Made by a program: the position numbers and the translations under genes
The notes under the pieces: model-generated
Told to the model about the DNA's origin: nothing
Seen by the model: only the letters and a program-made list of their open reading frames with translations
Database searches by the model: none
Shown here: positions 20,615-24,994 of the stretch, piece after piece
Numbering within the stretch: the stretch's first letter is position 1
Layout of the letters: the number at the start of each line of letters is the position of its first letter
Virus record (IMG/VR): IMGVR_UViG_3300046689_000451
Span: 1-24,994 of that record
Direction: 5' to 3' (one strand)
DNA length: 24,994 nt
Source of the DNA: a virus

Positions 20615-22428
20615 TATTTGCGCCCTCCGGCGATGAAGAACTGCAGTCCGCCGACGTCGGGCACGGTCGCCAGCTGCTTGACCGCCATGATGAGCGCGAC
20701 CACGCCGTCGATGCGCTTCTTACCGGCGAGCTTCTTCGGCTTCACCGGACGAATGCGGCCGGCATCGTCGGTCTTGATGGCGACGTTCTCGACGTGATTG
20801 CGGAGCGTGCGGTGGCCACCGTGCGTGATCCGATGGGCTTTGATGAGCGCCTCGACGATCTGCGCGGGCTCCGAGAGGTGCGTGTAGTTCTGCAGGACCT
20901 CGAGGACCGGGAAGCCGGCCAGGTCGCGCAGCTTGGTGGCCAGATCGGTGGCGAACGCCGGGTCATAGCCGATGCCGCCCTGCTTCAGGCGCGGGAACCG
21001 CGGCGCGATCTTCGTGCGGATGTCGTCGTAGATCCGCGTGTAGTCGATCACCCCTCCGGGCGTCGGCGTGACGAGGCCTTGCGCGGCCCAAATCGAATAG
21101 GGAATCCCGTCGTCCTTCTCGCGCTCGCGCATCGTGTCCTCGGGAATCCAGAAGAACGGCACGACGACCAGCCGGTAGTTGAGTTCGACGCGGCGGGTCA
21201 CGACGCCGCCGGCGGGCGTCTCGCCGACGACCTCGATCACATCGCCGGCCGGCAGCGCTTGCCGGAACGCCACCGCCAGGCACGCGAGATCGTATTTCTG
21301 CGCGAGGTCGAGGCCGGCCGCGCAGGGCAGCAGCGCGAGCGCGGCATCGGGCGGTACCGGATCGGTCGCGGCGTCCCACCACTCGATCGGCAGCCACGCG
21401 ACCGCCTGATTCACCCAGCGGTTGGTGTGCAGCTGAATGAACGCGTTGCGCTTGCGCGGTTCGGCCTGGGCGGCGGCAATCTCGGTCTCGAAGTACCCCG
21501 CCTTCATCGTGATCCCATAGCCGGGATTCACGCGCTGGACCGTCGCTAACGCCGCCCAATCCTCATCGGGTCGCGCCTCGAACAGGACCGGCAGGTAGAC
21601 CTCATCGGGTACCGAGTCGGTCACGACCCGGCGCGCATAGTCCCACTCCTCAAAGCAGATCGATTCGTCGTCGTCGCCGGCGGTTGTGATCATGAAGAGC
21701 ACCGGCTGCCGGCGCTTGCCCATGCCGCGATAGAGCGCGTCGAACAGATCGCGATTCGGCTGCGCGTGGAATTCGTCGAAGATGATGAAGTGCGGCCGGA
21801 AGCCGTGCTTGGTCCCGGCGTCCGAGGACAGGACCTGGAACGATTCGGTCGAGCCGATGAGCTTGATCGAATCGCGGAACACTTCGCAGCGCTCGGCCAA
21901 GTACTCGTTGCGTTCCGTCATCACTTTCGCCGAATCGAACACGATGCCGGCCTGCTTCCGATCGGCCGCGACCGCGTAGACTTCCGCGCCCGGCTCGCCA
22001 TCGAAGAACGCGCCGAAGAGGCCGAGCCCGGCGCCGAACGGCGATTTGCCGTTGCCCTTCGGGACCGCGAGAAACACTTTGCGAAACCGCCGCAGCCCGT
22101 CGAGCGTGCGCTTCCAGCCGAAGAGCGGCCGCACGACGAGCAGCCGCTGGTAGTCCATCAGCACGAAGGGCCGCCCGTTGAATTCGCCGATGTGGTGCTG
22201 CAGGAAGGTGGGGAAGAAGTCCTCCGCGAATTCCGCGGCCTCCGCGTCGAAGTAGTACGCGCCGTCGGGACTCTCCCAGCGGCGGCGCCGCGGGGCCCAG
22301 ACCGCCGGGATCGATCGGGTGACGCCGGGCCACCGCACTTCGGGCGCCAGGCCGGTACCCCACCACGGCCGCGGCGGCGGCCGCCGGCGGCCCTTAGCGG
22401 GACGAGACTTTGCCGCCAGGGAGGACAT
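20614..22428 (-). CDS. terL: Large terminase subunit (604 aa)
   Basis: The packaging motor and nuclease. Residues 120-130 hold a Walker A-like LAVPKGNGKSP, and residues 214-221 (FIIFDEFH) the Walker B with Asp218-Glu219. The coupling motif is close to MITTAGDDDES. The nuclease half shows AAGLDLAQKYDLACLAVAFR, FWIPEDTMREREK, IGYDPAFATDLATKLRD and a final acidic DGVVALIMA, which fit the RNase H-like fold. The N-terminus is basic and Pro-rich. It overlaps the small subunit by 35 nt. This is the HK97-like Terminase_1 type. Confidence 0.95.
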   Translation of the reverse strand: MSSLAAKSRPAKGRRRPPPRPWWGTGLAPEVRWPGVTRSIPAVWAPRRRRWESPDGAYYFDAEAAEFAEDFFPTFLQHHIGEFNGRPFVLMDYQRLLVVRPLFGWKRTLDGLRRFRKVFLAVPKGNGKSPFGAGLGLFGAFFDGEPGAEVYAVAADRKQAGIVFDSAKVMTERNEYLAERCEVFRDSIKLIGSTESFQVLSSDAGTKHGFRPHFIIFDEFHAQPNRDLFDALYRGMGKRRQPVLFMITTAGDDDESICFEEWDYARRVVTDSVPDEVYLPVLFEARPDEDWAALATVQRVNPGYGITMKAGYFETEIAAAQAEPRKRNAFIQLHTNRWVNQAVAWLPIEWWDAATDPVPPDAALALLPCAAGLDLAQKYDLACLAVAFRQALPAGDVIEVVGETPAGGVVTRRVELNYRLVVVPFFWIPEDTMREREKDDGIPYSIWAAQGLVTPTPGGVIDYTRIYDDIRTKIAPRFPRLKQGGIGYDPAFATDLATKLRDLAGFPVLEVLQNYTHLSEPAQIVEALIKAHRITHGGHRTLRNHVENVAIKTDDAGRIRPVKPKKLAGKKRIDGVVALIMAVKQLATVPDVGGLQFFIAGGRK

Positions 22429-22891
22429 TCAGATACCGATTGATGTTCGAGTGCGGGCCGCCCGGCGCTTTGATCCCTTTCACGCGCGGGCGCGAACTGG
22501 GCGTCAGCCCGAGTTCGGCATCGACCTTCGCGAGCAGGAGAAAGGTGCGGTTGGCCATGATGCGCGCCGGGTTGCCCATCGGGTATTTGTTTTTCCCGAC
22601 CGACACGACGTGCGCGTGTTTCGCCGCGTCGGCCAGCTGCGACCGCCACGTCGACCAAAAGTGACAATGCGAAATCGCGAACACGCGGTCGGCCGCGGTG
22701 ATTTGGCCGGTGTCGATCGCCGGCACGATCGTCCGCACCCATTCGGCCTGGGCTTCCGCGTCCTCGGCGAGTTCCTCCGGCCAGGCGGCCGGCAGCGCGG
22801 GCGGTAGCGGTTCGTCGCGGTTGATGGGGCGGTGGCCGGGATTGCCGCGCGCCAGGCGAATCACCGAGGGCGTCGGTTTCCGGCCTCTCAC
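22394..22891 (-). CDS. terS: Small terminase subunit, P27 family (165 aa)
   Basis: The N-terminus MRGRKPTPSVIRLARGNPGH followed by RPINRDEP is the hallmark of the P27-type small subunit, which recognises DNA for packaging. A helical middle (AEAQAEWVRTIVPAIDTGQI, then ADRVFAISHCHF and QLADAAKH) and a RIMANRTFLLLAKVDAELGL helix near the end fit it well. The start is GTG in a GTGA overlap with the methyltransferase stop. It partners with the large subunit directly downstream. Confidence 0.93.
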   Translation of the reverse strand: MRGRKPTPSVIRLARGNPGHRPINRDEPLPPALPAAWPEELAEDAEAQAEWVRTIVPAIDTGQITAADRVFAISHCHFWSTWRSQLADAAKHAHVVSVGKNKYPMGNPARIMANRTFLLLAKVDAELGLTPSSRPRVKGIKAPGGPHSNINRYLNVLPGGKVSSR

Positions 22892-24150
22892 AGCGGTGTG
22901 GCCTTCTCGCCGGTGAACGCCTCCCAGCGATCCACCGCGACTTGCACATAGGTCGGATCGATATCGATCGCCAGGCAGGACCGCCCGGTTTGTTCGCAGG
23001 CAATCACCGTCGTGCCGCTGCCGACGAACGGGTCATACACCGCGTGGCCGGGCGAGGAATTGTTCTCGAGCGGGCGGCGCATGGCTTCGACGGGCTTCTG
23101 GGTCGAGTGGCCGAGCCCGCTGTCATCGCGTGCGTTGATCCGCCACACCGTCGATTGCGCGCGGTCGCCGGTCCAGTGGCCCTGGCCTTTCACGACGTAC
23201 CAACACGGTTCGTGCTGCCAGTGATAGTGGCCGCGCGAGAGCGCGAACCGATCCTTCACCCAAATGATCTGCGACCGGATCTCGAAGCCGGCCGCCTCGA
23301 GACTCTCCTGCACCTCACGCGCGTGCAGCCCACCGTGCCAGATGTAGCCGACGGTGCCGGGGAAGAGCGCCCACGCGGCGCGCCAGTCGGATCGGTTGTC
23401 GCCGGTGACGGCGCCCATCTTGCCCTTGTTCTTGTTGACGCCGGCGCGCGCGCGCCAGGCCGGATCGTAGGAGACGCCATAGGGCGGGTCGGTGACCATC
23501 AGGTGCGGCACGACGCCGTCGAGCAGCCGCGCGACATCGGTGCCGTCCGTGCAATCGCCGCAGAGCAGGCGATGGCGGCCGAGCGCGAACAGGTCGCCGC
23601 GCGCGATCGTCGTCGGCCGCGCCTCGGGCACCTCATCGGGATCGGTCAGGCCGGTGCCGATCGTCGTTTGCACGATCGCGGCGAGCTCGTCCTCGCTGAA
23701 CCACGGCGTCAGATCCAGCCCGGCCGCCTGGTCGGCCGCCAGCTGATCCGCATTCCATTCGGCGAGTTCCGCGGTGCGGTTGTCGTACATCGCGAGCGAT
23801 CGTTTCGCCGCAGCCGACAGGCCGCGGCGCCGCACGGCAATGATCTCGTCGCCGGCGGCGTCGATCACGCGCACCTTCGTGATCCCCGCGGCCGCGGCCG
23901 CGGCGGTGACGCCGTTGCCGGCGAGCACCACATCGTCCTCGTCGATGACGATCGACCGAGCCGCGCCGACATCTTTCAGCGCCGCGACAATCATTTCGAC
24001 GTTGCGCGGATTGTGCGTGCGGCGATTATTCGGATCGACCACGAGATCCGCGATCCGCAAACTCTCTTTGCTCGCCGATCGGCCAGCCGCGATCCGCAAA
24101 CTCTCTTTGCTCGCCGGCCGCCGCGATCCGCCGCGATCCTTCGTCGTCAT
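22888..24150 (-). CDS. ParB-domain / DNA methyltransferase fusion (420 aa)
   Basis: Residues about 28-110 are a ParB/Srx-like nuclease-type domain (SLRIADLVVDPNNRRTHNPR, IVAALKDVGAARSIVID, AGNG). A linker leads to the methyltransferase: LCGDCTD (196-202), VTDPPYG (219-225) with the DPPY catalytic motif, HSTQKPVE (348-355) and DPFVGSGTTVIAC (373-385). The order DPPY before F-x-G-x-G marks the beta class of amino-group DNA methyltransferases (N6-adenine or N4-cytosine), usually without a partner restriction enzyme in phages. It probably protects phage DNA or marks it for packaging. The N-terminus carries a 13-residue duplication. It starts after GAGGGGGG and a likely terminator. Confidence 0.9.
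   Translation of the reverse strand: MTTKDRGGSRRPASKESLRIAAGRSASKESLRIADLVVDPNNRRTHNPRNVEMIVAALKDVGAARSIVIDEDDVVLAGNGVTAAAAAAGITKVRVIDAAGDEIIAVRRRGLSAAAKRSLAMYDNRTAELAEWNADQLAADQAAGLDLTPWFSEDELAAIVQTTIGTGLTDPDEVPEARPTTIARGDLFALGRHRLLCGDCTDGTDVARLLDGVVPHLMVTDPPYGVSYDPAWRARAGVNKNKGKMGAVTGDNRSDWRAAWALFPGTVGYIWHGGLHAREVQESLEAAGFEIRSQIIWVKDRFALSRGHYHWQHEPCWYVVKGQGHWTGDRAQSTVWRINARDDSGLGHSTQKPVEAMRRPLENNSSPGHAVYDPFVGSGTTVIACEQTGRSCLAIDIDPTYVQVAVDRWEAFTGEKATPL
24048..24116 (-). repeat. 30-bp direct repeat, 39-bp period, in methyltransferase N-terminus
   Basis: A 30-bp sequence occurs at 24048-24077 and, unchanged, at 24087-24116. The 39-bp period is exactly 13 codons, so the reading frame is kept and ASKESLRIA appears twice (residues 13-21 and 26-34). 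The two copies are identical at the DNA level, which suggests a recent duplication at the start of the ParB-like domain. A further pair of 10-bp CCGCGATCCG-like words sits next to it. Confidence 0.9.
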
Positions 24151-24188
24151 CCCCGCAAGACCCCCCTCACAATTTCGCGGTCGCGTGT

Positions 24189-24209
24189 AAAAGACCGGGC
24201 CGCGGTCCC
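24189..24209 (-). terminator. Possible intrinsic terminator between HNH and methyltransferase genes
   Basis: On the minus strand GACCG-CGGCC-CGGTC forms a 5-bp GC-rich stem (24193-24207, plus two flanking G-U pairs) followed directly by TTTT. That is the form of a short Rho-independent terminator or attenuator. It lies in the 117-nt gap (24151-24267) between the HNH stop and the methyltransferase start, otherwise empty of genes. The stem is short, so strength would be modest. Confidence 0.42.
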
Positions 24210-24267
24210 TGGGCGACGCATCGCAATGGAAATCGTCCCCCCCCGGTGCCGCACGCGCACCCCGCGG

Positions 24268-24693
24268 TCACGGCGTCCCCCGTTCGCGCTGCCGCTTGCG
24301 ATCGTGGCAGCCGCGGCCCGTCACGCCGTCGCAGAGCCACTGCAGATTCGTGGGATCGAGCCGACGCGGATCGGTCGGGCCGGTGATCGGCGTGATGTGG
24401 TCGAGCACGCGCGCGGGCGTGATGAGGCCGAGGCGCGCGCACTCGGAATCCTCGGTGGCCGGCGCGCCTGGCAACCGGCTGCCACAGAGGCCCACGCGCG
24501 GGACCTCGAGCCGGAAGCATTCGGTCAAGTGCCAGAGGCGGAATTGGTCCCACTCACGGTCATAGCCGCGGGCGCGGGCCGAGCCGCGTCGGTCGTCGTA
24601 TTGCTGCTGCCGGACCGACCGACCGTGCACCGGACAGGGCTCCGGGTGCGGGCATCCGTAGACGTGGCAGGCCTTCGCGAGGGCGTTCGGCAC
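24268..24693 (-). CDS. HNH endonuclease (141 aa)
   Basis: The C-terminal half holds the HNH fold: VLDHITPI (97-104) with His99, NLQWLC (116-121) with Asn116, and RGCHDRKR (127-134) with His130. The N-terminal 25 residues contain C9, C14, C20 and H23, which may bind a structural zinc; more Cys pairs lie around 59-85 and 121-129. HNH nucleases next to terminase genes are known in cos phages such as HK97, where they assist terminase cutting. GTG at 24693 has AAGGGGA 7 nt upstream. It is the first gene of the late block in this window. Confidence 0.9.
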   Translation of the reverse strand: MPNALAKACHVYGCPHPEPCPVHGRSVRQQQYDDRRGSARARGYDREWDQFRLWHLTECFRLEVPRVGLCGSRLPGAPATEDSECARLGLITPARVLDHITPITGPTDPRRLDPTNLQWLCDGVTGRGCHDRKRQRERGTP

Positions 24694-24748
24694 CTCGTCG
24701 TCCCCTTGTCAGACCCGTTCGGCCAGGGCGGTCGGGTAGGTCACTTGC

Positions 24749-24790
24749 CTATGGAAACAGAAAACACCTCATAGCGCACGAAATTTGTTT
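24749..24790 (-). promoter_or_regulatory. AT-rich island upstream of the late genes
   Basis: This segment has roughly 40% G+C by eye against about two-thirds elsewhere. It includes an interrupted dyad CTATG...CATAG (24750-24775) and runs such as AAATTTG. The minus strand has a TATGAG-like word that could act as a -10, but without a convincing -35 at the right distance. It may be the control region of the late operon or a protein-binding site. Confidence 0.28.
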
Positions 24791-24803
24791 GACCACCTGC
24801 GAC

Positions 24804-24867
24804 GGGAAGGGGTCGTGCGGGGCGCTGGGCGGGCACAGGCGGGGGCTGAACGGGCGCGGGATTGGGG
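24804..24867 (+). other. G-tract cluster with quadruplex potential
   Basis: Nine runs of three to five G residues occur within 64 nt on the plus strand (starting at 24804, 24809, 24819, 24827, 24831, 24841, 24852, 24858 and 24864), separated by one to seven bases. Any four neighbouring tracts meet the usual loop limits for an intramolecular quadruplex. The region is non-coding and sits upstream of the packaging genes. Confidence 0.55.
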
Positions 24868-24994
24868 CAAGAGGTCGTGGCCGTGCGCCCCACAGCGGGG
24901 CACGTGGCGGCTCAGGTAGGGGAGCGGGCTAATACCATAAGGCGGCCGGCGTTGTCTGTAACCGCGTTGTGCTCGTGATCGGAGCGGGGAGCGC

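Larger units (their letters stand above)
24694..24994. other. Non-coding right-end region (301 nt)
   Basis: I see no convincing gene here. It contains an AT-rich island (about 24749-24790) in otherwise GC-rich DNA, a dense cluster of G tracts (24804-24867), and a small perfect hairpin GCCCC-ACAGC-GGGGC (24887-24901). Located just upstream of the HNH and terminase genes, it is a plausible place for the late promoter and for a cos or pac site, but no motif proves either. Confidence 0.5.

Noticed and set aside
24048-24116. Two 30-bp repeats as a possible CRISPR array
   Set aside because: Only two copies, a 9-bp spacer, and the repeats are inside a protein-coding frame that they extend by exactly 13 codons.
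24167-24553. 128-residue minus-strand frame overlapping the HNH gene
   Set aside because: It is in another frame of the HNH gene, has no motif, and its composition is typical of a shadow frame.
22942-24774. 610-residue open frame on the plus strand opposite the methyltransferase and HNH genes
   Set aside because: The opposite strand encodes clear DPPY and HNH motifs; the plus frame shows only low-complexity Arg/Ala/Asp sequence.

Overview
The window is a tailed-phage genome segment (prophage or free temperate phage) with a siphovirus-type plan, in DNA that is about two-thirds G+C by eye. The evidence is a tyrosine recombinase at the left end and a long leftward run of packaging, head, connector, tail-tube, tape-measure and tail-tip genes. 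The host is not identifiable from the sequence. The composition, the lack of tRNAs and the protein families fit a high-GC soil or environmental bacterium (low confidence). No lysis, replication or repressor genes are recognisable, so this is probably not a whole phage genome.

Layout. Positions 1-165 are non-coding: a 25-nt C run, two copies of a palindromic 15-mer, a good -10 box and a small leader hairpin. Positions 166-2636 (+) are a compact operon: a 52-aa basic protein, the integrase (coupled by a GTGA overlap), then four short conserved-looking phage proteins of unknown role, the last with a zinc ribbon. It meets the leftward genes tail to tail with a 4-nt overlap at 2633-2636. Positions 2633-24693 (-) are the late region, read right to left: HNH nuclease; ParB-domain/DNA methyltransferase; small and large terminase; a 69-aa ribbon-helix-helix-like protein; prohead protease; major capsid; portal; a collagen-like/carbohydrate-binding protein; a six-gene sugar and methyl transferase cassette; head-tail connector; head closure; HK97 gp10-like protein; tail terminator; tail tube; tail assembly chaperone with a probable -1 frameshift; tape measure; a hub-fibre fusion; and two tiny genes. 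Positions 24694-24994 are non-coding with an AT-rich island and a dense cluster of G tracts.

How it works together. The terminase pair and probably the HNH nuclease package DNA into an HK97-fold head made by protease, capsid and portal. The connector genes join it to a long non-contractile tail (1052-aa tape measure, very roughly 150 nm at about 0.15 nm per residue). Most neighbouring late genes overlap by 1-7 nt (ATGA, GTGA, TGATG), which suggests tight translational coupling.

The most unusual parts are: (i) a glycan cassette (one MptE/DUF115-like protein, three glycosyltransferases, an FkbM and a second methyltransferase) embedded between portal and connector genes and preceded by a collagen/carbohydrate-binding protein; (ii) a head gene order with portal after capsid; (iii) an integrase that seems to lack two canonical catalytic residues; (iv) a one-gene tail tip; and (v) a paired-palindrome control region in front of the integrase operon.
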